Of a stretch of DNA of 64,000 nucleotides, positions 18,480 to 28,146 are shown piece after piece. The notes beneath the pieces were generated by a model that was not told where the DNA came from, did not search any database, and worked only from the letters and a program-made list of their open reading frames with translations. The position numbers and the translations under genes are program-made. Within the stretch, counting starts at the first letter, position 1; every line of letters begins with the position of its first letter. The stretch comes from Bacteroidota bacterium (lineage in GTDB: Bacteria; Bacteroidota; Bacteroidia; UBA8524). The stretch spans positions 46,795 through 110,794 of the forward strand of contig WGMZ01000009.1 in NCBI GenBank assembly GCA_016124735.1, written 5' to 3'.

Positions 18480-20366
18480 TTATTTGCGCTTGTTGCGCTG
18501 TTGCTGTGACTGTTGCTGTTGTTTAGCCATGGTTTCCAGACGTTCAGCGAATCTTGATTTCTTCACTGGTTTTTTCTTGTTCTGTTGAATCATCGCGTGA
18601 ATTTTATCGTCGTTTACCAATTTCCGGATACCCCACTGCTGACCAAAAGTGATCATGTTGGAAAGGAAATAGTAGTAACTCAATCCTGCGGCATACTTGT
18701 TAAAGAATCCGAGGAAGACGATAGGCATGATGTATCCGATGTATTTCATCTGACCACTCATTCCGGAAATCTGGTTGTTCAGTCGTGTATAGATGAGTGT
18801 TGAAATCGTCATCAATAAGGTAAACAAACTCACATGGTCTCCATAAATTGTATCAATAAATGGGATATGTCCGAAATTCCAGATCGAATCGTAGCTCGAT
18901 AAATCATGTGCCCATAAAAAGCTTTGTTGCCGCAATTCAAAAGAAACCGGGAAGAAACGGAACATGGCGAAGAGAATCGGCATCTGCAATAGCATTGGTA
19001 CACATCCTCCAACTGGATTCACACCTGCTTTTCGGTAGAGCTTCATACTCTCTGCTTGCATTTTTTGAGGATCCTTGCCGTATTTCTCCTTCAATTCATC
19101 CATCTCAGGTTTGATAACCCGCATTTTGGCGGTGGAGAGATAGGATTTATAAACCAGGGGAAACAGTCCCAGTTTGATGATAATCGTGAGCAAAAGAATA
19201 ATCAGACCATAGCTGCTGATATACTGGTTTAAAAAGTTGAAGACCGGAATTACCACAAAACGGTTCACCCAGCCAAAAATGCCCCAACCCAATGGCACCA
19301 ATCTTTGTAAATCGTGGCCTTGCGCTTTTAAGATTTGATAGTGATTTGGACCAAAATAGAATTCCATACTGAACTCATCATAATCGCGTCCGTTAGATTC
19401 AATAAACCATTTGGCCTTTGCTTGTTTAACGTAAATACCGTTCGGGATATCGTTCGTTGCCAGTTCGGCATCATCAAAGCCGCGAGCATCGGTAGAAATA
19501 AGTGTTGAGTTAAAGAACTGCTGTTTGAAGGATATCCACTCCAGCGGCCCCCCTTCTGCTTTTTCCTCGTCGTTCTTGGTTTCAGAGAGGTTATCGTATT
19601 CACCCGTTTTGTATTGATAGTAAACGGTAGTGGTTTTGCTTTCGTTCTCCTTGGATTTTTCCTGAAGGGGCATCTCGAGCGACCATTCGGCCAGCAAGTC
19701 TCGGTTGCTGGGCGACATCGCGCGATCGAAGCCTTCGGTAACCAATTTGTAGCCCAGCATAAATCCATCTTTACGCAGGGTATAAACCTGACTGATAGAA
19801 ATGTTATTATTCAAACGAGCGGTAAGAGTCAAAGTCGCCGAATCGCCCTGAACCACCACATTGGTTGCAGAAGGAGTGAAATACAACTCATCGGTACGAA
19901 TCTGATGATTGTCATAACTCATGAATGTATAATTCAGCTGGTTATCACTCCCTTCAAACAAAATAAGATTTTGTTTTTCAGTTTGTCCTTCCTGCAGGGC
20001 CCTTTTGTATGGTTTTAACCAAACACGCTTAGGCACGCCACCTTTTTTACTGAATTCTACCTGAATCTTTTCATTTTCCAGAACAACCAGTCCATTTTGA
20101 CCCATTGCAAGCGGAGCAAACATTCCAAAACGGGAATCTGCCAGAGCAGAATCCTGAGTGAACCGAACGCTGTCGGGCAACGATTCCTGTTCCTCTACTG
20201 CCTGGAGAAGAGAATCCTGACTTCTTTGTTGAACAAGTGCCGCCATGCTATCTTGTTCTCTTTTAAGTCTCTGTGCCTCCTCTACGGTCGGCTGGTTGAT
20301 AAAGATGGTCCCAATCAGAATTAAAAATATGAGCGTAAGACCAATAACCGAATTTCTATCCATCAT
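18480..20366 (-). CDS. yidC: YidC/Oxa1 membrane protein insertase
   Basis: About 628 residues from ATG 20366 (or 627 from the next ATG, 20363). A longer frame back to TTG 20381 would reach nearly to the promoter box. The N-terminal helix MDRNSVIGLTLIFLILIGT is followed by the large periplasmic beta-domain and then the Oxa1 core of five helices (from about residue 365), including MRVIKPEMDELKEKYGKDPQK and NPVGGCVPMLLQMPILFAMF. The tail is Lys/Arg/Gln-rich, typical for ribosome contact. YidC inserts and folds inner-membrane proteins. A TACCTTTG box lies 12 nt upstream, back to back with the uvrA promoter. Confidence 0.95.
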   Translation of the reverse strand: MMDRNSVIGLTLIFLILIGTIFINQPTVEEAQRLKREQDSMAALVQQRSQDSLLQAVEEQESLPDSVRFTQDSALADSRFGMFAPLAMGQNGLVVLENEKIQVEFSKKGGVPKRVWLKPYKRALQEGQTEKQNLILFEGSDNQLNYTFMSYDNHQIRTDELYFTPSATNVVVQGDSATLTLTARLNNNISISQVYTLRKDGFMLGYKLVTEGFDRAMSPSNRDLLAEWSLEMPLQEKSKENESKTTTVYYQYKTGEYDNLSETKNDEEKAEGGPLEWISFKQQFFNSTLISTDARGFDDAELATNDIPNGIYVKQAKAKWFIESNGRDYDEFSMEFYFGPNHYQILKAQGHDLQRLVPLGWGIFGWVNRFVVIPVFNFLNQYISSYGLIILLLTIIIKLGLFPLVYKSYLSTAKMRVIKPEMDELKEKYGKDPQKMQAESMKLYRKAGVNPVGGCVPMLLQMPILFAMFRFFPVSFELRQQSFLWAHDLSSYDSIWNFGHIPFIDTIYGDHVSLFTLLMTISTLIYTRLNNQISGMSGQMKYIGYIMPIVFLGFFNKYAAGLSYYYFLSNMITFGQQWGIRKLVNDDKIHAMIQQNKKKPVKKSRFAERLETMAKQQQQSQQQRNKRK

Positions 20367-20378
20367 TTTTAACGCGCG

Positions 20379-20386
20379 CAAAGGTA
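20379..20386 (-). promoter_or_regulatory. -7 box (TACCTTTG) for yidC
   Basis: On the minus strand TACCTTTG ends 12 nt before ATG 20366. It faces away from the uvrA box at 20451. Confidence 0.6.
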
Positions 20387-20450
20387 AGGGATTCGATCGA
20401 GCTTTGGCAGCGATTTACCTTCGATTGCTTGAGGTCAATCCAAATCTCCG

Positions 20451-20458
20451 TACTTTTG
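20451..20458 (+). promoter_or_regulatory. -7 box (TACTTTTG) for uvrA
   Basis: TACTTTTG matches TAnnTTTG and ends 15 nt before ATG 20474. A CTTG at 20428-20431 sits at about the right distance for a -33 element. The box is inside the longer open frame that begins at TTG 20429, which argues for the later start. Confidence 0.6.
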
Positions 20459-20473
20459 TTCCACTTTTCAGAA

Positions 20474-23323
20474 ATGAGTTTAAAACCCATAGCCCCACAA
20501 GTTGAAGAAGGTAATGTAGAAGTGTTCGGTGCACGGGAGCATAACCTCAAAAATATTGATGTTTCCTTTCCCAGAAATCAATTGGTTGTGATTACGGGAA
20601 TGAGCGGTAGCGGTAAGTCGTCACTGGCTTTCGATACCATTCATGCGGAAGGACAAAGGCGTTACATGGAAAGTTTTTCGGCCTACGCACGTCAATTTAT
20701 GGGCAATATGGAAAGACCTGACGTTGATAAGATCAACGGATTGAGTCCTGTTATTTCCATTGAACAAAAAACAGTTTCCAGAAACCCCCGATCAACTGTT
20801 GGCACAATTACCGAAATATATGATTTCCTCCGACTCCTCTATGCGCGTGTAGGAGAAGCCTTTTCTTTTGAAAGCGGTGCGAAGATGATTCGATTTTCAG
20901 AAGAGCAGATCAAAAGCACCTTACTCGAACAGTTTTCAGGAAAAAAAATAAGTTTACTTGCACCAGTAGTCAAAGGTAGAAAAGGCCATTACCGGGAGCT
21001 CTTCGAACAACTTAGGAAGCAAGGCTATCAAAAAGTACGTGTAGATGGAGAGCTTCTCGATATGCGCGCAAAAATGCAGGTCGATCGTTATAAGTTACAT
21101 GATATCGAAGTTCTGATCGATCGGCTGGAAATAGGGGATAAATCCAGGGTGCGTCTGGCACAATCCCTCCAAACGGCTATTAAGATGGGGAAAGGACTGG
21201 TTGGCGTTTTGGATGATGAATCGGGAGATTACCGGCAATACAGTCGCTTTTTAATGGATCCGGAATCGGGCATTTCTTACGACGAGCCCCAGCCAAACAG
21301 CTTTTCCTTTAACTCTCCCTATGGTCACTGTCCAAAATGCCACGGAATCGGCACGGTGAGCGAGGTTGAGATTGAAAATATTATTCCTGATCCGAAAGTG
21401 AGCATTAACAGAGGTGGACTTACTCCGATAGGGGAAGTGAAGGAAAATTGGACATTCCAGCAATTAAGGGCTATTGCTAAAGCATATAAGTTTAGTCTGG
21501 CTGATCCCATAGAGAAAATACCAGAAGAAGCACTTCAAATCATTCTGCATGGAAGCGACGAGACTTTTCAGGTAAAATACCGCTACAGTACCGGAAGAGA
21601 ACAAAATTACAATAGCAGTTTTGAGGGCTTAATTCCGATGATAGAGCGCTCTTTCCATGAAAAATCATACGACAGTATTTATCGATGGGCAGAAGAATTC
21701 ATGAGTGAAGCACCTTGTCCGGAATGCCATGGAGCCCGATTGAAAAAAGAGTCACTGTATTTCCTGATAGATGGAAAAAACATCGCTGAACTAGGGCAGA
21801 TGAATATCAGTGAACTCCGAACCTGGCTTTCTGATTTACCCAAACGTTTAAGCGATCGCCAGAATCTGATTGCGGTTGAAATATTGAAAGAGATCAACAA
21901 CCGCCTTGGGTTTTTATACGATGTAGGTCTTGATTATTTAACCCTGAACAGTCCTTCTAAAATTCTTTCCGGTGGTGAAGCACAACGGATTCGCCTGGCC
22001 ACGCAAATCGGCTCCCAATTAGTAGGAGTCATGTACATTTTGGATGAACCCAGTATTGGACTTCATCAACGCGACAATTATAAGTTGATTCAATCTTTGA
22101 AGAATCTAAGAGACCTCGGTAATTCGGTAATCGTTGTCGAACACGACAAAGAAATGATGGAAGAGGCCGATTATATCATCGATGTGGGACCCTATGCCGG
22201 GATTCATGGAGGACATATCGTTGCAGAAGGAAACTTGAAAGCTATTGAAAAGTCTGATACCATCACTGGAGATTATTTAAGTGGTAGAAAGAAAATCGAG
22301 ATTCCACCAGTCAGAAGAAAAGGGAATGGGCATGAATTGATTCTCAGCGGATGCAAGGGGAACAACCTGAAAAATGTCACGGCTCATTTTCCCTTGGGCA
22401 AGTTCATTTGTGTGACAGGCGTTTCCGGAGGAGGTAAATCATCCCTGATCAATGATACGCTGTATCCGGTTTTAAACCAGCATTTTTACAAATCGCATAA
22501 AAAGCCATTGCCTTATAAAGGCATCAAAGGACTGGAACATGTCGATAAGGTGATTGAGATTGATCAGAGTCCAATAGGCCGTACTCCGCGTTCCAATCCG
22601 GCAACCTATGTCGGCGTTTTTGATGATATCCGAAAACTATACGCGGAATTACCGGAAGCCAAAATTCGCGGATACAAACCAGGAAGATTCTCATTTAATG
22701 TAAAAGGCGGACGATGTGAAACATGCAAGGGTGGAGGAATGCGTTTGATAGAGATGAATTTTCTGCCTGATGTCTATGTGCGATGTGAAGAATGCGGAGG
22801 CAAACGTTACAACAGGGAAACTTTGGAAGTCAGGTATCGGGGTAAATCTATTTCAGATGTTCTAAACATGGATATTGAACATGCTGCAGAATTTTTCGAG
22901 AACATGCCTCAAATCTACCGGAAGATCAAAGCTATGGAGGAAGTTGGACTGGGTTATGTAACCCTTGGTCAAAGTTCTGTTTCATTATCAGGAGGGGAAG
23001 CGCAACGCGTGAAACTGGCAACAGAACTCTCTAAAAAAGACACGGGTAACACTTTTTATATCTTAGATGAGCCAACAACCGGGCTGCATTTTGAGGATGT
23101 ACGTGTTTTGTTGGACGTACTTCAGAAGCTAGTAGACAAAGGCAATACTGTTTTGGTGATTGAACACAATATGGACGTTATCAAGGTAGCCGATCATCTT
23201 ATTGATTTGGGGCCAGAAGGCGGTCTGGCTGGCGGCCAGATTATTGCTTCCGGAACCCCCGAAGCAATTATTAAAGTAAAAGAAAGTTATACCGGCCAAT
23301 TTTTGAAGAAAGAATTCGGTTGA
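20474..23323 (+). CDS. uvrA: UvrA, excinuclease ABC subunit A
   Basis: A 949-residue double ABC ATPase from ATG 20474. The first nucleotide-binding domain has Walker A GMSGSGKSS (42-50) and signature LSGGEAQRIRLA; the second has GVSGGGKSS and LSGGEAQRVKLA. Zinc-binding Cys pairs are seen in CPKCHGIGT and CPECHGARL, and in CETCKGGGM and CEECGGKRY of the insertion and C-terminal zinc module. UvrA finds bulky DNA lesions and loads UvrB in nucleotide excision repair. It is divergent from yidC. No uvrB or uvrC is in the window. Confidence 0.98.
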   Translation: MSLKPIAPQVEEGNVEVFGAREHNLKNIDVSFPRNQLVVITGMSGSGKSSLAFDTIHAEGQRRYMESFSAYARQFMGNMERPDVDKINGLSPVISIEQKTVSRNPRSTVGTITEIYDFLRLLYARVGEAFSFESGAKMIRFSEEQIKSTLLEQFSGKKISLLAPVVKGRKGHYRELFEQLRKQGYQKVRVDGELLDMRAKMQVDRYKLHDIEVLIDRLEIGDKSRVRLAQSLQTAIKMGKGLVGVLDDESGDYRQYSRFLMDPESGISYDEPQPNSFSFNSPYGHCPKCHGIGTVSEVEIENIIPDPKVSINRGGLTPIGEVKENWTFQQLRAIAKAYKFSLADPIEKIPEEALQIILHGSDETFQVKYRYSTGREQNYNSSFEGLIPMIERSFHEKSYDSIYRWAEEFMSEAPCPECHGARLKKESLYFLIDGKNIAELGQMNISELRTWLSDLPKRLSDRQNLIAVEILKEINNRLGFLYDVGLDYLTLNSPSKILSGGEAQRIRLATQIGSQLVGVMYILDEPSIGLHQRDNYKLIQSLKNLRDLGNSVIVVEHDKEMMEEADYIIDVGPYAGIHGGHIVAEGNLKAIEKSDTITGDYLSGRKKIEIPPVRRKGNGHELILSGCKGNNLKNVTAHFPLGKFICVTGVSGGGKSSLINDTLYPVLNQHFYKSHKKPLPYKGIKGLEHVDKVIEIDQSPIGRTPRSNPATYVGVFDDIRKLYAELPEAKIRGYKPGRFSFNVKGGRCETCKGGGMRLIEMNFLPDVYVRCEECGGKRYNRETLEVRYRGKSISDVLNMDIEHAAEFFENMPQIYRKIKAMEEVGLGYVTLGQSSVSLSGGEAQRVKLATELSKKDTGNTFYILDEPTTGLHFEDVRVLLDVLQKLVDKGNTVLVIEHNMDVIKVADHLIDLGPEGGLAGGQIIASGTPEAIIKVKESYTGQFLKKEFG

Positions 23324-23366
23324 TTTTCTTAGTTAGGCTGAAGTATATTCACAGAAAAATTACTCT

Positions 23367-24344
23367 ATGAATATGAAACATTTACTCGCTGTTGCCTGCT
23401 TATTTACGAGCGTAATTTCCTTTGGACAAGGAACTCTGGATTCAGGGCTGATTCGATACTATCCATTCAATGGTGATGCAAAAGACATGTCTGCTGCGGG
23501 CATTGATGCGACTGTAAACAATGCTACGTTGACCTTGAACAGATTTGGAGATTCCAATTCGGCCTATATGTTCAATGGGAATGATGCAACAATCACGTTT
23601 GACGGGACAGGGTGTGATAGTAATGCATTCAGTTTCTCGCTTTGGGCCAATATTGAATTTGACAATTCCTATAACAACGGTGTAGGAACATATGGTCTTA
23701 TGTACATCGGAAATGCATCGAACAACGACCATGGTATTACTACCGGTGCAGGAGGAGTACAATGGACTGTTGGCTCATACAATTCTGACGCTACATTATT
23801 TAACATTCTTTCTGGTGTTGAGCCAACGGCTAGTACATGGCATCATCTTGCATTTTCCAGGGATGCTGATTCAATCAAGCTTTAATTAGATGGGAAAGAA
23901 ATTGGCGCAACTTATTTGAATGGAAAACCTGCAGGTTGGCAAGGTTCTTTACAAGGTGTTATCGGCGGGCGCCCAGGTCCAAGTTCAAGTTACATGTACT
24001 ATTTCAAAGGTGCATTAGATGATGTTAGAGTATATGGAAGAGCCATTACAGCCGCAGAAGTTTCTGCCATTTATACTTCTCCGAATACATCCGTTAATCC
24101 GATAAGTCCTGTTAATTTTGATGTGTTCCCCAATCCAGTGATTTCTGGCTCAGCGATTCAGCTTAGAAGTAAACCAATGCCACTGGAGACTGTGGTTCGG
24201 CTCTACAGCAGTGCTGGTAAATTAATTTTAACTTCTCCATATTCCGAGTCAATTGAAATTCCTTCTTTAGCAGCGGGCGTTTATATCCTGCAGGTTCAAA
24301 ATCAAGAAGGATCTGCCACAAAAAAATTGATCATTCAAGATTAA
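23367..24344 (+). pseudogene. LamG-like secreted protein with T9SS sorting domain, interrupted by an in-frame stop
   Basis: One frame runs from ATG 23367 to the stop at 24344, but a TAA at 23883-23885 splits it. The first part (172 aa) has a signal peptide and a LamG/concanavalin-like domain (RYYPFNGDAKDMSAAG); the second resumes in the same frame as LDGKEIGATYLNG and ends with a type A T9SS sorting domain (FPNPVISG to KKLIIQD). The intact paralogue at 62909 has Tyr at the position of the stop (IIVYLDGAKLG), so one base change explains it. If the stop is real, the product is truncated before sorting. A sequencing error cannot be excluded. Confidence 0.82.
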
Positions 24345-24363
24345 ACTTGAAAAGTTAAAGAAT

Positions 24364-24389
24364 AAAAAAGGCCCTATTCGGCCTTTTTT
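24364..24389. terminator. Bidirectional intrinsic terminator
   Basis: AAAAAAGGCC and GGCCTTTTTT pair around CTATTC. It lies between the convergent LamG gene and the histidine kinase, overlapping the last bases of the kinase gene. Confidence 0.85.
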
Positions 24390-27300
24390 ACTTTAATTTC
24401 AAGTGTATATAAAACACCGTCCCCTTCCCTTCCCAGGTATCAAAAGCTATACGCCCGCCGCTGGTTTCAATAATCTGTTTGGTAATAGCCAACCCCAGTC
24501 CCATTCCTGAATTCTTGGTGCTGAAGCTCGGTGTGAAAATTCGACTTGCTATATCAATTGGCATTCCGTTTCCATTATCCGCAATGCGAATCATGGCCTC
24601 TTTTCCTTCTTTGGTCAGACTAATTTCAATTCTCCCTCTCCGGTTTTCAGGAATTGCCTGTATCGCATTCTTTAAAATATTATGAAAGGCCCGCGAGATC
24701 TGATTTTTATCGGCTACCATGAACATTCTCTCCTTTTCTGCACTGAAATGAATGTCTACATCCGGTGAGTTGAAATAAAGCTCAACGACTGAAGTGAGCA
24801 CATCAGACAATTCAAATTCTTCCTCCTTGGCTGTTGGCATTTGTGCGAATGATGAAAATTCTGTTGCCAATAAGGATAAGCTGTCTATCTGATCAATCAA
24901 TACCGCTGTTACCCTTTTAAATGTCTGGCCCAGATTATCATTTTTATTGACCCAGGCTCTTTGCAAATGCTGGACACTGAGCTTCATTGGCGTCAAAGGA
25001 TTTTTGATTTCATGTGCTATTTGTTTTGCCATCTCTTTCCAGGCATCCTCCCTTTCACTCTTGGCCAAAATCTCAGCACTTTTTTCCATCTGATCGACCA
25101 TAAAATTATATTGTCGAACCAGTTGACCTATCTCATCCTGTTGCCTCCATTCCAGACGCTCATTCCGATTCCCGAGTCGCGTTGACGCCAATTTGGATTG
25201 TATCAATGTAAGGGGTAAGGTGATCCGTTGAGAAATAAGAAAGGCAATGATTCCTGCCAAAATGAAAAAGAATACATAAATGTTAATGAAGTTCTCAAGA
25301 AATGAAGTCAGCTCCATTTTCAATTCTTTCTCATTTGAGAAAAATGGAACATTCATAAATGCAATGAGTTTATGGTTCCCGTCAAATATGGGCACGTAAG
25401 ATGCCAGGTATTCCAATTTGCCAACGCGTTCGGTTTGGATATGTTGAGATCTCGCCTCATGGGCAATTTTTGCAAATGCAAGTGGATTGATTCGATCTAA
25501 TAACACACCACTTTGAAAGATGCGCATTTGTGTGCTGGCGAGTAGTTTCCCATTCAGACTAAACAGATTGATATCTGTATTGTAAAATTCCGCCAGTTGA
25601 TTGAGGTAGGCTGCCAACTCATCATTATATAACATCATTTCCTCAAAACGTCGTTCATTCTCAATGGCTGAAATGATAGATTTCACTTTGCTGTCGAGTC
25701 GCTCATTCTGGCGCTGACTGTATTTGAAATTTATATACTGAACCGTGAAATATCCGGTCAACAAAAGTGCTACCAGAACTAAACCAATCATGGCCAATTG
25801 AATTCTGGTGGAAAAAAATAAACCCCTGAATTTCCTATAAGGCAGAAAACGCCCCATCCAGGAATAAAATGCCGCAAGCTGTCGCCTTTTCCCTCCAAAT
25901 CTTGCTACAGCTATCCGAATGGACATAAATAGGAAGTTCAAAGCAAACACCAATAAGGTGAACAGACTGAATGTGAGGAATAAAAAGGAGAATATGGTCA
26001 ATGGTTCCAAAAAGGAATCCCGCTTTTTGGATACGACAACTATCATCCCGCCCTCCCCTTGTTTCAGGAAATGAGAATATCCCTCCCTTTTAACAAATTG
26101 TTCTGAATTGACATAGCGGAAATCATATTTCAAAGAATATGGATAAGCTCCACTCTGATTGATAAGTGCTCCATCCTGATATATCGCATAGGAGTAGTTA
26201 CTCAAGTCTGTTTGCGATTCTGTATTCGAAAGGAGTTCAGTAAATATTTTTTCATCCTGAACAAACTTGGGTTTGAGCAGAATGAATAATTTACCCAAGG
26301 TCGCTTTATCCGTACACACCTCATATTTAGCAATGTAACCAAACCGTAAAGTGGGATCGTTTACAAAATAAAAGTGATTGCTGAGTGTGCTTTGGGTTCT
26401 GGAATTGTATACTTCCTCAAGGTATGAATATGGGAAGTCATTCATTTCTTTAAATGGATTCCCCAATGTATCAAAATCATAAATATCCATCTCATAACGA
26501 GATAGATAGCCTGTAAAATAGAGTTGTTTGATTCTTTTTTCCAGCTGACTCTTTTGCAATACCGGACTGCGAAAATAGTTTTTTATAAATCCGTCATATT
26601 CCAATTTAGTTTCGATGTCCAGGAAAACCGATTCGGCATTGAGGTCCTTCGGAGAGATAATACGCTCGGCAAGAGCCATTCTGTATTTCTTTTCTTTGTC
26701 GTGGATAGTTCGGTAAATAAGAGACGACGCAAACACTGAAACGATAAACAAGATTGCGACAATGCGCTGGAAATAATTCTGCTCCAAAACCAACTGGTAC
26801 GTAATGTATACAGCCAGTAAATACGAAATGCTTTGAACCGTTAAGACATAGTCAAAGCGGCCGGATAATAAGAAAAGGCCAATGAACAATGCCACCGAAA
26901 GCAGGAAATAAAGAATTAAATGAGAAACCTTCATTTCCGTTCTATGCACCATTATGACAATGATATTGACACCCAGAAAATGCATGGTCAGCAGCATTGC
27001 CGCGATTAGCAAACCCAAAGCGGTATGAATACCTGAATTTAAAATATTGGTGATATCAAAATTCAGAGCGGAATCGTTGATAAGAGATTCAAGAGCTCCT
27101 AACAAAATAGCTGTGCCAACCAGCATGCCGGTAAGAATCACTGTTGAAATCAAGGGACGTTTTAAAGTCTTCCAGTTAAACCGTGAACTATCTCGCGAAG
27201 CCAGCAGCGTCCCTTTGAATGCGGAGAATACTAAAATAAAACCCAGCAATACATCAATCAACAAATCGCCCAGACTTGGAATCCATCGATTTAGTGAGTA

Positions 27301-28119
27301 TAAATCCGGATTAAACAGACCATACTCATTTAAAAATTTCGGGTAATCGAGCCACTGAGTCAAAGCCCGCAGCCCAAGAAGCATCCCGCCTAAAAACAAC
27401 CAGGCCCATCTGAAAGAGGATTCATGTTCAATGTATTCAAAGGCATGGAGAATGAAAATAGAAAAGAAAAAGACCGCTAACAGGAATAAAATTTTGACAT
27501 ACAATGGCGTTTCCGGTATTTCCGGGTTGATGAAATGTGCATAGACAGGTTCCCGCAACCATTGTTTTCCGATTCGTATATCATCCACCTTTCCGGGAAC
27601 GAATTGGAATTCTGCCTTGGAACGAATATTTAGATCCTGGTTGAATCCATCATCTAAAAGTGGATTATTCGAAATCTGATAGTGGCGATACAAGGGGTAA
27701 CACAACAGGATACTTGTTTTCCCCTGCATTACATTATCGTAGAGATACCAACCTCTCTTAATTTCTGCCAATCCAAACCCTACCGAATCCTTGTAAGCAC
27801 CAATACTTTCGTCGATTGCTACACTGGTCCAGTAAGTCAAATCTCCATCCTCATACATCAAAGCCATTACCTTTTTACTACGAAGTGTGGAGATAAGATG
27901 TTCATCAAATACCTTGGACCTGATTTTATTCATCAGGCTGTCGTCCTGACGGATTTCTTCAAACTCTTTTTTCTTTTTTTGGATCAGCTTATCAATCTCA
28001 AATCCATAATACTCTTCTGGTTTCTGAAAGTTAAACCTGTTTTCAGCCAGACCTTCCAGCAGAAAACAGAGTAATGCAAGAAAAATCCATTTGAAGTTAT
28101 GGGAGAAGAATTTTTTCAT
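24388..28119 (-). CDS. Large NtrY-like membrane sensor histidine kinase
   Basis: A 1243-residue protein. An N-terminal helix and exported segment (to about residue 200) are followed by a cluster of about 8 hydrophobic segments (about 205-470), an external segment and two more helices near 700-795. Then come a second external region (about 800-945), one more helix, a HAMP-like linker (SQRITLPLTLIQSKLAS), and the kinase core. His1036 is in AHEIKNPLTP; N-box NILKNAIQ near 1147; DNGNGMP near 1181; GMGLGL near 1205. The HEIKNPLTPM motif and HAMP-PAS-less layout resemble NtrY. No response regulator is adjacent. It ends the minus-strand operon starting at 31594. Confidence 0.88.
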   Translation of the reverse strand: MKKFFSHNFKWIFLALLCFLLEGLAENRFNFQKPEEYYGFEIDKLIQKKKKEFEEIRQDDSLMNKIRSKVFDEHLISTLRSKKVMALMYEDGDLTYWTSVAIDESIGAYKDSVGFGLAEIKRGWYLYDNVMQGKTSILLCYPLYRHYQISNNPLLDDGFNQDLNIRSKAEFQFVPGKVDDIRIGKQWLREPVYAHFINPEIPETPLYVKILFLLAVFFFSIFILHAFEYIEHESSFRWAWLFLGGMLLGLRALTQWLDYPKFLNEYGLFNPDLYSLNRWIPSLGDLLIDVLLGFILVFSAFKGTLLASRDSSRFNWKTLKRPLISTVILTGMLVGTAILLGALESLINDSALNFDITNILNSGIHTALGLLIAAMLLTMHFLGVNIIVIMVHRTEMKVSHLILYFLLSVALFIGLFLLSGRFDYVLTVQSISYLLAVYITYQLVLEQNYFQRIVAILFIVSVFASSLIYRTIHDKEKKYRMALAERIISPKDLNAESVFLDIETKLEYDGFIKNYFRSPVLQKSQLEKRIKQLYFTGYLSRYEMDIYDFDTLGNPFKEMNDFPYSYLEEVYNSRTQSTLSNHFYFVNDPTLRFGYIAKYEVCTDKATLGKLFILLKPKFVQDEKIFTELLSNTESQTDLSNYSYAIYQDGALINQSGAYPYSLKYDFRYVNSEQFVKREGYSHFLKQGEGGMIVVVSKKRDSFLEPLTIFSFLFLTFSLFTLLVFALNFLFMSIRIAVARFGGKRRQLAAFYSWMGRFLPYRKFRGLFFSTRIQLAMIGLVLVALLLTGYFTVQYINFKYSQRQNERLDSKVKSIISAIENERRFEEMMLYNDELAAYLNQLAEFYNTDINLFSLNGKLLASTQMRIFQSGVLLDRINPLAFAKIAHEARSQHIQTERVGKLEYLASYVPIFDGNHKLIAFMNVPFFSNEKELKMELTSFLENFINIYVFFFILAGIIAFLISQRITLPLTLIQSKLASTRLGNRNERLEWRQQDEIGQLVRQYNFMVDQMEKSAEILAKSEREDAWKEMAKQIAHEIKNPLTPMKLSVQHLQRAWVNKNDNLGQTFKRVTAVLIDQIDSLSLLATEFSSFAQMPTAKEEEFELSDVLTSVVELYFNSPDVDIHFSAEKERMFMVADKNQISRAFHNILKNAIQAIPENRRGRIEISLTKEGKEAMIRIADNGNGMPIDIASRIFTPSFSTKNSGMGLGLAITKQIIETSGGRIAFDTWEGKGTVFYIHLKLK

Positions 28120-28146
28120 TCCTTAGATCGATAACAAACTTCCGGC

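Noticed and set aside
20429..20473. Extended uvrA frame from TTG
   Set aside because: It contains the -7 box, and UvrA similarity begins at ATG 20474.
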